From the NCBI GenBank assembly GCA_903995115.1, contig LR877172.1, forward strand, positions 230,001 to 294,000: DNA of 64,000 bases. The letters run 5' to 3'. Positions 31,104-40,943 of the stretch are shown here, one piece after another. Both the position numbers and the translations under genes were made by a program. Below the pieces are notes generated by a model. It made no database searches and was not told the origin of the DNA. It was given only the letters and a program-made list of their open reading frames with translations. Origin of the DNA: Angomonas deanei. Its lineage: Eukaryota > Euglenozoa > Kinetoplastea > Trypanosomatida > Trypanosomatidae. Numbering within the stretch: the stretch's first letter is position 1; the number at the start of each line of letters is the position of its first letter.

Positions 31104-31859
31104 TTACTCGAGATCCATCATGGCCGTACCGTCGTCGCCACCCTCGGGGTGGGAGTCCTCGGTCCAGAGCGCGAGGTTATCACGGAGGAGTTGCATAATG
31201 AGCGCCGCCTCCTTGTGCTGCTCCTCATTGAGCACCTCGGGGTCACTCAAAGCCTCCTCAAAGGCCTGACGAGCGAGCTGGCAGCCCTTATCGGGGCTCT
31301 TGAGGATCTCGTAGTAAAAGACAGAGAAGTTGAGGGCGAGGCCGAGGCGGATGGGAGAGGTGGGCTTCAGAGAGGCGATGGACTGCGTGGCCTTGGTGTA
31401 GGCATCGAGGGCGAGGTTCTTCTGGTTCTCACTGCCGCTCTCGATCTCGGCGTAGTAGCGGTGGTAGTCGCCCTTCATCTTGTAGTAGTACACCTTCGCC
31501 TCGTCATTGTCGGCGGCAGGGATGAGACTCTTGTCCAGCAAGTTGAGCATATCGGCGCAGATCTCCGCCAGCTCCTTCTCCACCTGACGCTTGAACCCCT
31601 TGATGAGGTTAATGTTCTTCTCCTTCTTGGCCTCCTCCTTGAGCTCCAGGGAGGTGATGCTGCGCCAGCACGCACGGCGGGCACCGATAATGTTCTTGTA
31701 GGCGACAGACAGGAGGTTGCGCTCCTCGCTAGAGAGGACGGGGTTCAGCTTGACCGCGCGCTTGGTGCAGACGAGGATCTCGTCGTACCGCTCGCACTGC
31801 TCCGCTAGCTTGGCGGTGATGATCAGCTGCTCACGCTTCTCAGGGATTTGAAAACTCAT
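31104..31859 (-). CDS. 14-3-3 protein
   Basis: 251 residues, full length for the family. The 14-3-3 signatures are present: [22 protein letters not shown] (canonical [20 protein letters not shown]), the phosphopeptide-binding helices DYHRYYAEI, and the C-terminal signature [27 protein letters not shown] followed by [10 protein letters not shown]. 14-3-3 dimers bind phosphoserine/threonine partners in signalling and the cell cycle; trypanosomes carry two isoforms and this could be either. The mRNA leader has A10 immediately before the ATG. Codons are strongly GC-ending compared with the Asn-rich genes, as expected for a highly expressed gene. Confidence 0.95.
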   Translation of the reverse strand: [251 protein letters not shown]

Positions 31860-32242
31860 TTTTTTTTTTGTTTTTTGGTATTAAAAATGATTTTTTTTTT
31901 GGATAAAAAAGTGACTAAGAAAATAAAAAAAAGGCTTTTATAAACTGTGAGAGGATAGGGGGAGGGGAAAAATACAGAACTTTATTGTGAAGCTGATTTG
32001 AACAATAATATAAAATATCCAAACAACAACAACAGTAAAACGATTTTTTTTTTTGTATGCATATAAAAAGGGCTTAAATATCTGTTTCTGAGTCAAAGTT
32101 TGTAAAAGTAAATCAATATGGCATTCAATGCTGAACCGCACCGAAAAAAAAAAAAAAAGAGCATCTATGCAGATAATCTGTATGAGAAAAAAAAAAAAAA
32201 TTAAATAAATTTCTGTAATGAACTGAAAAATTAAAAATTCTG
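31860..32242. other. Intergenic region with A-rich mRNA leader and U-rich tract
   Basis: 383 bases. It contains the 14-3-3 leader (A10, A6 and A10 runs in mRNA sense), its acceptor at 31915-31916 and the 3' flank of the next gene. No other feature seen. Confidence 0.55.
31915..31916 (-). promoter_or_regulatory. Putative spliced-leader acceptor AG for 14-3-3
   Basis: On the minus strand CCTTTTTTTTATTTTCTTAG ends in the acceptor AG, 56 nt before the start codon. Confidence 0.6.
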
Positions 32243-33292
32243 TTATTGACACACCTCGTCCGCCCCGAACGGGTATATGGTGTTGCCTAGTTTTACTTCC
32301 AATACCGCCTGAGATGGGGAGCGGTCTGGTGACGTGGCGGTGGCCTTCTTTGCACTGCTGGCGGGTCGTCCTCTCTTCCTGGTGGTGCTCGCCGGCTTGA
32401 GGGCGGATACCTGCAGCAGATAGGGGATACACCAAAACTTGTCTTTTTTATTTTGATGGTTTAGTGATTCTTTTTCTTTTTCATCTTTTGTCCTTTTTTT
32501 ATTGGATTGGACAGCGTTTGGGGTCTCTTCGTTTCGGAAATAATATTCTCCGTAAGACGTTTTTTTCACTTCGTACTCGTTTTTTTCATCAGGGTTGGTA
32601 GGAAACCACAAGTTGTCCTCCATGACCTCCACCACTTCATTATTATTATTATCGGAAGATACGGTTTCCTCCCCACGGTGGTACTGCCGTACCGCTCGCA
32701 CCAGCGCCTGCACTTTTTTCTGTAACGCTGACGGAATCAACAAGACCAATTTATTTTGATGTCTGGTCAAATCACTTTTTGAAATATTATCTCGAATACA
32801 TTCTGTCATGGTTGGCCGAAGAATTAAACACTTTTGTTGGGCGTTAATGTACACCAAAAGATCGTCCGTCGAGAAAAACGTATTTTTATTTTTTTCATTA
32901 TTTTCAGGATTGGCCGTTTTTATTTCCTTTTCTGCCGCGGATGGTTTCTGTTCCTGTATCGTCTCGTCATTGCCCTTCTCCTCACGGAAGGGAGAGGGAG
33001 AGGCACCTTCCTCGGGATCGTTCTCTTTATGATTATGATTCTGCTTCATATTTAATAGCTGAAGCGACGTGCCATCCTCGGTAAAGAACACCCCAAAGTT
33101 ATGATTGTGCAGCAAAAAGGGAATTATTTTTTTAGTCGACGGTGGAAAGTTGAAATCCATGAAAAGTTTTTTAATAATACTCTTTTGAGTTTCCTTGGGC
33201 GCTTCCGTGTGGTGTGGACCTTCGGTGTTTGGTGTGGGGCTAGGAGAGTTTTCCTCCTTTTTTACTTGCTTCGTACTTTTTTTTGGTGGCAT
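32243..33292 (-). CDS. Hypothetical protein with an AT-hook-like motif
   Basis: 349 residues, no family recognised. The N-terminus MPPKKSTKQVKKEE is basic. The middle has two patches that look folded: IIKKLFMDFNFPPSTKKIIPFLLHNHNFGVFF (described in parts: a helix then a strand pair) and FSTDDLLVYINAQQKCLILRP. The C-terminal part has FWCIPYLLQVSAL followed by TRKRGRPASS, an AT-hook-like core (RGRP flanked by Arg/Lys), and ends with VKLGNTIYPFGADEVCQ. An AT hook would bind the minor groove of AT-rich DNA, so a chromatin or kinetoplast role is possible. Codon use is AT-rich, unlike the 14-3-3 and TDR1 genes on either side. Confidence 0.6.
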   Translation of the reverse strand: MPPKKSTKQVKKEENSPSPTPNTEGPHHTEAPKETQKSIIKKLFMDFNFPPSTKKIIPFLLHNHNFGVFFTEDGTSLQLLNMKQNHNHKENDPEEGASPSPFREEKGNDETIQEQKPSAAEKEIKTANPENNEKNKNTFFSTDDLLVYINAQQKCLILRPTMTECIRDNISKSDLTRHQNKLVLLIPSALQKKVQALVRAVRQYHRGEETVSSDNNNNEVVEVMEDNLWFPTNPDEKNEYEVKKTSYGEYYFRNEETPNAVQSNKKRTKDEKEKESLNHQNKKDKFWCIPYLLQVSALKPASTTRKRGRPASSAKKATATSPDRSPSQAVLEVKLGNTIYPFGADEVCQ

Positions 33293-33552
33293 TTTTGTTT
33301 TTGTTTTATATTGAATCTTTTTTTCTGAGAGCGTAGAGGAAAGGAAAAAAAAAAAAAATATCTATAGTTGATAGTTGAATGAGGTTAAAATCATCGATGA
33401 CTTTTTTTTTTTAAATAGAACTTCCGTTTTTTTTTTTTTTGCCTTTACCATGCTTACACACGGACTGGACAGTTTTCCACTTCGACTTACGTCTGAATCT
33501 GAAACAATAATAATAACAGGTTTGCAACAAAGAACACACATTTTTCATTTTT

Positions 33553-34959
33553 TTAGTTGGATTGACTCCTCAATGTCTTAAAGCGCGTCAAATATTTGGA
33601 GGGATCCAAAAACACACTTTTTATTTCCGGTTTCGCCAGCGCCTTTTCCAAATACTGATTCAAAATCGGAAACTTTTCAAAAATGTTGTCGTGTTTTCCT
33701 TCCGTGAGTAATTCCAGCGTGGCGTGGGCACGAACGAGAAACGGAAGGAAGGAGAAGTCGGCGAGGTTGAGCTCCGCCTTCCCGTGGAAGACATGTGCCG
33801 GCTGTCCCGCGTTGCGTGCCGTCAGCTCCTTGACGACCTCCTCCGCGGCCCAGAAAAAGTACTCCCAATCATCCGCGGAAGGGTTCGACTGCTTGAGGAC
33901 GCGCACCATCGCTGTGGAGAACTCTTGTGTCTTGGTGTTGAAGAACTCCATGGCATAGCGCTCCTCGGCGGAGAGGGCGGCCCACTGTCCGTACTCTTGC
34001 GAGAGGAAGAGCAGGATGGGCCAGCTCTCGTGCACGGCGCTGGGTCGCTCCCCACCGGAGAGGAGGGCAGGGACCGTCTGACGGTAGTTCACCTGCGCAT
34101 ACCACCCCCCGACCTCCTTGTAGTCCACCTCGACAAGGTGTGCCTTCACCTGCGGTAGGGTCGTCAGCAGCAGACGGACACGATCGCTAAAGCTGCTGAG
34201 GGGGTTGTAGAAGAGGACGGGCTTGATGCCTTCCGTCCCGGTGACCGCCCCTCGCCAGGGGTGACTCTCCGGGAGGTAGTTGGCATAGATTGAGATGTAC
34301 TCTGCTGGGGTGAGGGAGGTGGCCACCACGGAGGGGCGCTTCTTGGCGGCGAGGAACAGCCGACGGAGGGCGGGGGCCTGATAGAACACATCCACGCCTG
34401 CGTAATACCTCAACAGAGCATCAAACCGAATTAAAAAAGGGGTGATGGCGATATCAGCGAGGGTGAAGTAACTGCCGCAGACGAAGGGGCCCTCCTCCTC
34501 GGTCTGACCTTCCTCAAGAATGCGGTTGAGATAGGCGGCGTTATCCTCCACTGCCTTCCGCTTCTCCTTATTGAAGGGGTCCCGCAAGAGTCCGTAGCCG
34601 GCGGAAATAAGGTCCGATGCCTCGGAGACAAACTGCACCTTGTGGTTCTCCTTGGCATTACGGCCGTGCAGCTGCTCCTTGGGCTCCGAGACGCTATCCA
34701 GATACTCGGCGATGAGCTGCGACTCGTACACATACTTGCCGTTATTTAAGTGTGGCTTGACGGCATCAGAGGGGTGCAGCACCTCCAGGGTGGGGACCGT
34801 CTCCATAGGATTGATCTCCGCGTACCACTTGGGCATATCGGTGAGATCAATAAAGACCTCCTCAATCGCCGAGGCCAACTTCTTTTCCTCAATCACAATG
34901 AGGGCGCGGTGGACGAAGGGGCACGACTTGTTGGTGTATAACTTGTAGAGGTGCGACAT
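33553..34959 (-). CDS. TDR1: Thiol-dependent reductase 1 / Tc52-type double GST
   Basis: 468 residues, two glutathione-S-transferase folds in tandem, the layout of Leishmania TDR1 and T. cruzi Tc52. These have thioltransferase, dehydroascorbate reductase and antimonate-reducing activity. The first thioredoxin-fold domain starts LYKLYTNKSCPFVHRALIV with a CPFV active-site cysteine, then the cis-Pro segment METVPTLEVL and the helical domain ending in FTLADIAITPFLIRF. The second starts at about residue 245 (KPVLFYNPLSSFSDRVRLLL), has QTVPALLSGG and LNLADFSFLPFLVR. In the second domain SSFSD replaces the cysteine motif, so only the first domain appears to have a reactive cysteine. Length and order match the family. 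Start at 34959, acceptor at 35002-35003. Confidence 0.9.
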   Translation of the reverse strand: MSHLYKLYTNKSCPFVHRALIVIEEKKLASAIEEVFIDLTDMPKWYAEINPMETVPTLEVLHPSDAVKPHLNNGKYVYESQLIAEYLDSVSEPKEQLHGRNAKENHKVQFVSEASDLISAGYGLLRDPFNKEKRKAVEDNAAYLNRILEEGQTEEEGPFVCGSYFTLADIAITPFLIRFDALLRYYAGVDVFYQAPALRRLFLAAKKRPSVVATSLTPAEYISIYANYLPESHPWRGAVTGTEGIKPVLFYNPLSSFSDRVRLLLTTLPQVKAHLVEVDYKEVGGWYAQVNYRQTVPALLSGGERPSAVHESWPILLFLSQEYGQWAALSAEERYAMEFFNTKTQEFSTAMVRVLKQSNPSADDWEYFFWAAEEVVKELTARNAGQPAHVFHGKAELNLADFSFLPFLVRAHATLELLTEGKHDNIFEKFPILNQYLEKALAKPEIKSVFLDPSKYLTRFKTLRSQSN

Positions 34960-35582
34960 TGGGGGCGCGTGTGTAGTAATAAGAATAATAACTTATAAAT
35001 ACTGTTTTAAAAAAGAGAGTAGGGGAATGAATGAAAGTAATCATCTGATTTTTTTCTTTCTTTTTAGCGAACTGAAATATAAAATAACACCGCATTTTTT
35101 TTTCTTTTTTGTAAGGTGTGTATAGACACTATCAACAATTAACAAAACAATTCAACAAAAAAAGCAAACGTACATTTTTTTTTTATGTTTTCTTTTTTTT
35201 TTTTAGGATTCAACAGATAGAAAAAAATCCACGTCAAGGCGTGGCAAACCTGAGACAGGAGAACAAAAACGCACACGGAAAAAATGAGGTAGATAGAATT
35301 AAAAAAAAAAAAGCACTGTTCTCTACTTTTTCTTCTTTTTGTTTGAAGACATGTGGTTTCAGCATATTTTACAACAGGTAATAGCATATTAATGGAAATA
35401 TAATCACGCATAAGGGAGTTTCTGCTCAAACTCAATTTAGACTGTGAACAGCAACAAATAAATCGTTCACAGTCTGAAAAAGAATCAATTTTTTTTTTTT
35501 TTTGTGTACGATTCTTTCCGATAATATATATAAAGAAATTGTATTTTTTCTTTTTTTTTTTTTTGTTTGTTGTCGAAAATAT
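34960..35582. other. Intergenic region, AT-rich
   Basis: 623 bases between TDR1 and the probable end of the first MFS gene. Holds the TDR1 leader and acceptor, several A/T runs of 10-17 bases and short open frames made of Lys or Phe runs. No gene supported. Confidence 0.5.
35002..35003 (-). promoter_or_regulatory. Putative spliced-leader acceptor AG for TDR1
   Basis: A pyrimidine tract (about 35004-35040 on the minus strand, containing CCCCTACTCTCTTTTTT) leads to AAACAG 43 nt before the start codon. Confidence 0.55.
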
Positions 35583-37638
35583 TTACTTCGGTGAGAAGAC
35601 GAGTTCTTCTTCATTTTCAGGCAAAAATGCATCTTTTGTCTGCTCTTTTTTAGATTGTGTTTCACTCTTTTCGGAGTGTTTAGTATTTGTGTGACGGTGA
35701 CTTCCCTCAAGAGTGGTAGATCGCGTTGGCATTCTGCTTCTTTCTTTTTTCCGTCCGTCGCACAAACCGCAAGTAGCGAATATGCACAATCAATAACATG
35801 ACGAAGCTGACGGCGCAGAGGCAGATGGCCACGATGACTGGCGTCAGGATACACTCTCTCTGCTTGCAGTCCTCGCCCTTGGCGTAGCCTAACTTCACCC
35901 GCTGCTGGTCCACGACCATCCCAAACAGCAGACGATTGAAGGCGATGACACTCACGACCGTGGTGGCGGAACTTAAAATATAATACACCGCATGGTGCGT
36001 CGCGAAGATGGATGGGAGGACGATGGCGCACGTACTGTAGAAGGCGCCCTCCTTGAAGTAGACCATAATGTAGGGCAGCAGCAGCCCCTGGCCGGGTAGC
36101 ACCAGGATGAGCACACCGGCAATGACACCAATAAGAGGCGGGATGGGCAAGGCGTGGGTGACGAGGAAGCGGCGGTGGCCCTCCTTCTGACGCTGCACAC
36201 AGCCCTCGTACAGACCCATGGAGATACGGCCGACCGCAGAGCCTACGCCGAGGAAGGCGGTGTATAGGGCCGAGAGCTCCTTGGACCGCTGCTCCCCAGT
36301 GCGGGCGACGTAGATGGTGCCGGCATTGTACATGACGATCACACCGATACTGCCCTGCAGGATGAAGCCCAGATAGAGTAGGTAAACGTCCACCCGCCGG
36401 AGTTGCTCCCAGAAGGTCTTTGGATAGCGGGGGTCGCAGTAGGTGGTGACGAGCTGATCTTCGCCGTACTCGGCGAAAGGGTTTCCGTCATCGACCTCGG
36501 CCTGCACGGCGGTGGTGACAGGGGTGCCCTCCACACTCTGCGCGTCGTCCAGTGCTTTTTCCTTGGCGCTTTCTTCCTTTTCTTTCACGGGTTCCTCATA
36601 GGAGTCGGCTTTCTTCTTCTTAGGTAAGTCGTCTTCCTCCTCTTCTTCCGCTGCTGGCTCATCTCGCTCATGTTGACTGACCGCACTGCGCTGGACGACG
36701 GAGGGACTTGGCTCGTCCACCCCACCCAGCCAGCGGATCGGCAGCGTCATAATAAAGTAACACAACATGAGGAATACCGTGATGGCCCCAATGCCATAGC
36801 TCGCCTCCTTGGACACATTCAGATAGGCGACGACAGGGGAGCTGATGGCGAAGAAGATGACGAGGGAGATTCCAACAATGTAACCCACGGCCAGACGGCG
36901 CATCGGCACACTCTTACTGTAATACACTGCCGTCAGGGAGCGCATGATTTCCTTTTCCTCCTCCGTCTTCCCACGACCTCTCCACCAGTTCATCTCGTAA
37001 GGGGGAAGAGTGACGGTGAAGATGCTCCAGACCGCTACCACCACCGCGAAGGCCAACACAAAATAGAGAAAACTGACAATATCATTTCGGAATAGATTAC
37101 GACTGATCGAGGCGAAGACGGAGCTACCAAGGCCGGTCATCACCTTCACTAGACTGAGGACGGGGCCACGATTCCGTGGGAAGGTCAGCTGTGCCGTGAC
37201 GACCGTCGCCGCATCAAACAGACCGACACAGGTGTTCATAATCGCGTAAAAGACACAAATCACCACGAGCGAGTGTGGCAGCTTATTATCAAAGATGAGG
37301 GCCATCCCCAGCGTCCCTACCAACCCTGTCACCGCCGTAATCACCAGCAACAGCGTCGGTCCCATCTTCTGAAATACCACCACGTACGGGACGACAAAGT
37401 AGTGAAAGACGACACTGACGGTACTCACCGTGGAGAGGTCCCCCGCCGTCAGACCGAACTGACTCGTGAACTGCGGTGTGAAGAGCTCGAAAGTGTACAC
37501 GAGGGAAGTGCCCACCGCACAGTAGATACACGCGACGAGCAGACGGAAGCGCTGCAGTTCGTTGATGACATGCAATCCGCTGGCACGGCGCTCCTTTAAT
37601 ACTTTTTCTTGACTGAAAATGTCCGTTATCCAGTTCAT
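35583..37638 (-). CDS. Nodulin-like MFS transporter, copy 1; probable frame interruption near the C-terminus
   Basis: A 12-helix major facilitator protein of the nodulin-like family. Six helices (about residues 30-240), a charged loop of about 110 residues rich in Glu and Lys, then six more. Family segments: INELQRFRLL, VYTFELFTPQF, FPRNRGPVLSLVKVMTGLGSSVF and MYNAGTIYVARTG. Substrate unknown; relatives in kinetoplastids are uncharacterised or linked to iron or small-metabolite transport. The straight frame stops at 35707 after KRKKQNANAIYHS. One extra base in the run of six at 35745-35750 would instead give a hydrophilic tail ending in NEEELVFSPK at 35583 and a total of about 684 residues, close to the 690 of copy 2 next door. 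I favour the longer form. Start at 37638. Confidence 0.8.
36023..36198. repeat. Near-identical tract shared with 38505-38680 (MFS copies 1 and 2)
   Basis: 176 bases aligned without gaps to the second MFS gene with three mismatches by eye, much higher than the rest of the two genes. It covers helices 9-11 and the intervening loop. Such a patch suggests recent gene conversion. Confidence 0.75.
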
Positions 37639-38050
37639 TATAATATGACGTTAATTATATATATATTTTTTTTGATTGTTCGTTCCACTTCGACAGCACG
37701 GACAACACTTACAACACAAAAAGAAAAAAAGAGAGAAGTAAAATAAAGTTCAAAGCAATTATCGACGAACAACGGACCCAACCTCTACACTTCAAGATAC
37801 ACTATATACTCACGTATGCATTTCCCGTCTTACTAGATAAAGAAAAAAAAAAAAGTAAAAAGAAAAAACTCACCATACATTGGATTAACAACAGCATTTT
37901 ATACAATTGTATATATAAATACACGAAAGGGAGTGGACAATATAGGGCTTCACACGCGATAAAACACTTTTTTTTACTCTGTTTTTTTTTTTTTTTAACA
38001 CTTAATTTTTTTTTTTAAATCTTTTGATCCTTTTTTTATTTATTTGCAAT
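37639..38050. other. Intergenic region between the two MFS copies
   Basis: 412 bases, AT-rich. Contains the acceptor region of copy 1 (37708-37745) and A/T homopolymers. No gene seen. Confidence 0.55.
37708..37709 (-). promoter_or_regulatory. Putative spliced-leader acceptor AG for MFS copy 1
   Basis: The minus strand has TTACTTCTCTCTTTTTTTCT then TTTTGTGTTGTAAG, ending 70 nt before the start codon. Confidence 0.5.
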
Positions 38051-40123
38051 CTACCGTTGCGCCTCGCGAAAAGCCTCCCCTGGTTGTTCTCTCGGGGAGA
38101 AGTCTTCATCGTGGCGGTCGTGGTCGTCGTCGATCGGCTCATCAAAGGCGGGAACATTGTCGGAGTCATCTTCTTCGTCTTCGTCGATGCCATCCATGTT
38201 CAAGTTGTCCATTTCCTCTCTTCTGGACTTTTCCCACCGTCGAACATAACGCAAGTAGCGAAAGTGCACGAAGGTCAGCAACGCACAGCTGACCAGGCAG
38301 AGACAGATGGACACAATCACTGGGATAAGGATGCACCCCAGCTCCTTGCAGTCCTCCCCCTTGGCGTACCCGAGGTTGTCGTGCTGCCGGTCCACGATGA
38401 GACCGAACAGCAGACGGTTGAACACCACCACGCAAATCACGGTGGTGGCGGAGCTCAAGTTATAGTAGATGGACTGGTGGGAGCTGTACAGGGAGGGAAA
38501 GATAATGGCGCACGTACTGTAGAAGGCGCCCTCTTTGAAGTAGACCATAATGTAGGGCAGCAGCAGTCCCTGGCCGGGTAGCACCAGGATGAGCACACCG
38601 GCAACGACACCAATAAGAGGCGGGATGGGCAAGGCGTGGGTGACGAGGAAGCGGCGGTGGCCCTCCTTCTGACGCTGCACGTAGGCCTCGAAGGAACCAA
38701 TCGCGATACGGCCAATGGAGGACCCCACACCGAGGAATGCAGTGTACAGGGCCGACATCTCCGGGGTCCGCTGCTCCCCAGTGCGGGCGACATAAATCGT
38801 GCTGGCATTGTACATGACGATCACGCCGATCGCCCCCTGCAAAATGAAGCCCAGGTAAATACAATAGATATCTGGGCGACGGAGGTTGGCGAAGAAGTCG
38901 CCGGGGTAGCGGGGGTCGGTATAGGCGTGCTGGATATCCTCCACGTACTCCGCGTAAGGGTTCACCATCGTGCTGGTGGCCGCCCCTTCCGCCTCCACAT
39001 CATCGTCCACGTCGGCCTGCTCGTTCGCTCGCTTCTGCTTCACAATGTCATCTGTGCTTTGCTTTGTCTGCAGTCCTGCCTTCTTCTCCCCGTCCTGCGT
39101 CATGAGCTCACTGGGCTCGTACACATTGTCCTCCGTGGCCTGTCGCTCCTCATCCAGGGGGGCGGCGTGGTCTGCTTGCATGGCGGCCGGACTAATCTCG
39201 TCTACACCACCGAGGCACTTGATGGGGAGGGTCATGACAAAGAAGCACAACAAGAGGACAATGGTGATGGCGCCAATCGCGTAGCTGGCCTCCTGCGAGA
39301 CGTGCACGTAGGCGACGACAGGGGCACTGACGGCGAAGAAGACGACGAGACAAATACCGACGACGTAACCCGCCGCCAGACGGCGCATGGGGGCACTCTT
39401 ACTGTAGTACACCGCCGTGAGAGAGCGCATAATCTCCTTTTCCTCCTCTGTCTTCCCTCTGCCTCTCCACCAGTTGACTTCATAGGGAGGAAGGGTGACG
39501 GTGAAGATGCTGACGAGCGCGACGACAATCGCAAAAGCCATGAGAAAGAAAATAAATCCGCTGACGTCGTGGGGAAATAAGTTTCCCTTGATGGTGGCAA
39601 ACACGGAACTGCCGAGGCCAGTCATCACCTTCGCCAGACCCAGGATCGGCCCTCGGTTACGAGGGAAGACGGACTGAAGAGTGACGACGGACGAGGCGTC
39701 AAAGAGACCGGCGCAGGTGTTCATGATGGCATAAAAGACACAAATAATCACCAAATCGCCGGGGATCTTTTCGTAGAAAATGAGCGCCAATCCCAACAGG
39801 CCAACGAACGCACAGACGGCGCCGAACATGAGGAGTGGCGTAGGGCCCATCTTTTCGTAAATCAGCGCGTAGGGCACGACAAAGTAACAGAAAGCAACGC
39901 CAACGGTACTGATGGTGGACTGATCGCCCGCCCCGAGACCGAACTTGTTGGAAAACTCCGTGGTGAAGAGCTCGAAGGTGTACACCATCGAGACGCCCAT
40001 ACTGCAGAAGAGGCAGCACACCAGCAGGCGGAAGCGCTGTAGCTCATTGATGATGTGCAGTCCAGCCTCCTGCCGCTCCTGGAGATAGCCTCGCTGACTG
40101 AATATGTTTCTGATCGTCGGCAT
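38051..40123 (-). CDS. Nodulin-like MFS transporter, copy 2
   Basis: 690 residues, tandem paralogue of the gene downstream. Twelve predicted helices with the same signatures (INELQRFRLL, VYTFELFTTEF, FPRNRGPILGLAKVMTGLGSSVF, MYNASTIYVARTG) and a charged central loop of about 110 residues. The frame is whole. The C-terminal tail is acidic (DEDEEDDSDN) and differs from copy 1, so regulation or sorting may differ while the transport core is shared. Parts of the C-terminal half are almost identical in DNA to copy 1. Substrate unknown. Start at 40123, with an acceptor about 60 nt upstream. Confidence 0.85.
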   Translation of the reverse strand: MPTIRNIFSQRGYLQERQEAGLHIINELQRFRLLVCCLFCSMGVSMVYTFELFTTEFSNKFGLGAGDQSTISTVGVAFCYFVVPYALIYEKMGPTPLLMFGAVCAFVGLLGLALIFYEKIPGDLVIICVFYAIMNTCAGLFDASSVVTLQSVFPRNRGPILGLAKVMTGLGSSVFATIKGNLFPHDVSGFIFFLMAFAIVVALVSIFTVTLPPYEVNWWRGRGKTEEEKEIMRSLTAVYYSKSAPMRRLAAGYVVGICLVVFFAVSAPVVAYVHVSQEASYAIGAITIVLLLCFFVMTLPIKCLGGVDEISPAAMQADHAAPLDEERQATEDNVYEPSELMTQDGEKKAGLQTKQSTDDIVKQKRANEQADVDDDVEAEGAATSTMVNPYAEYVEDIQHAYTDPRYPGDFFANLRRPDIYCIYLGFILQGAIGVIVMYNASTIYVARTGEQRTPEMSALYTAFLGVGSSIGRIAIGSFEAYVQRQKEGHRRFLVTHALPIPPLIGVVAGVLILVLPGQGLLLPYIMVYFKEGAFYSTCAIIFPSLYSSHQSIYYNLSSATTVICVVVFNRLLFGLIVDRQHDNLGYAKGEDCKELGCILIPVIVSICLCLVSCALLTFVHFRYLRYVRRWEKSRREEMDNLNMDGIDEDEEDDSDNVPAFDEPIDDDHDRHDEDFSPREQPGEAFREAQR
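38505..38680. repeat. Near-identical tract shared with 36023-36198 (MFS copies 1 and 2)
   Basis: Partner of the 176-base tract in the first MFS gene, same orientation, three mismatches by eye. Confidence 0.75.
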
Positions 40124-40943
40124 TCGTTTTATTTTAATGGCTCGGGACCAATAGACACTTTTGTATTAGAAAAAGTAAAACTCTAAAAACGAATTAAAAA
40201 AAAAAAAAAAAAAGGGGTTTCTTCTATTTGAAAAAAACGCGCCTACTCTTTATGAACAACAACAAAAAAAACAGAATGGAGAGAGTGGCTATTATTATTT
40301 CCATTTTTTACTTTTCATGTTGATGTTTTCGATTTTCATCTCCAAACAAAGATCAAAACATTTGTATTTTAAATTGGGTTTAGAATCGTAAAAAAAAAAA
40401 AAAAAAAGAACTACATATATATACTTTTTTTCATAAAAAGATAAACATCACTTTTTTTTGTGTACAGCTTGCTCATTTAGTGGCAGGAGAGAAAAATTGA
40501 AAACAAAACTCTAATTTTTTTTATCCTTTCTAAAATAAATAAATAAAAAAACTCTAGTAAAAATAATAAAAAAAGAATTTTTTCTCCTTTCACTATGTTC
40601 AATCATGATGTCATCATTTTTTTTCTTTTCTCATTGCCATAAAAATAATTGCAAAAAAATTAATAAAACTGGGAAAAAAACTATATCTATGATTTGTTAA
40701 GGTACATTTTTTTTTTTTTTTTGTTGTTGTATGTGGTAGTGTCGAAGAAATAATAATAGAAAAAAACAAAATCGAAAAACAATATTCAGGAAAAATAAAA
40801 CGAGAAAACAACTAAAAATGAAATAAATCTATGATGGAATTTGTTTTCGTGTTTTATTTTTTTCATTCTTGTTTCTTCATAAAAGACAATCTACCGCATA
40901 CAGGTGCTATATATTTTGTTTTTTTAAAATCTTTTTCGATTCA
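40124..40943. other. Longest gene-free gap, AT-rich
   Basis: 820 bases between MFS copy 2 and the first PIF1 gene. It has the MFS leader and acceptor at 40183-40184, then A/T homopolymers up to 17 bases. Short open frames are Phe/Lys/Ile-rich only. No RNA gene recognised. Confidence 0.6.
40183..40184 (-). promoter_or_regulatory. Putative spliced-leader acceptor AG for MFS copy 2
   Basis: On the minus strand CCCC is followed by a long T run, AATTCGTTTTT and AG, 60 nt before the start codon. Confidence 0.55.

Noticed and set aside
31071-31808. 245-residue plus-strand open frame over 14-3-3
   Set aside because: Exactly opposite the well-conserved 14-3-3 gene, with a Phe run from a T homopolymer.
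35139-35435. 98-residue minus-strand open frame in the TDR1-MFS gap
   Set aside because: Made mainly of Phe and Lys runs from homopolymers; no start context or family.
38636-39580. 314-residue plus-strand open frame over MFS copy 2
   Set aside because: Antisense shadow with no family features and the opposite direction to every other protein gene.
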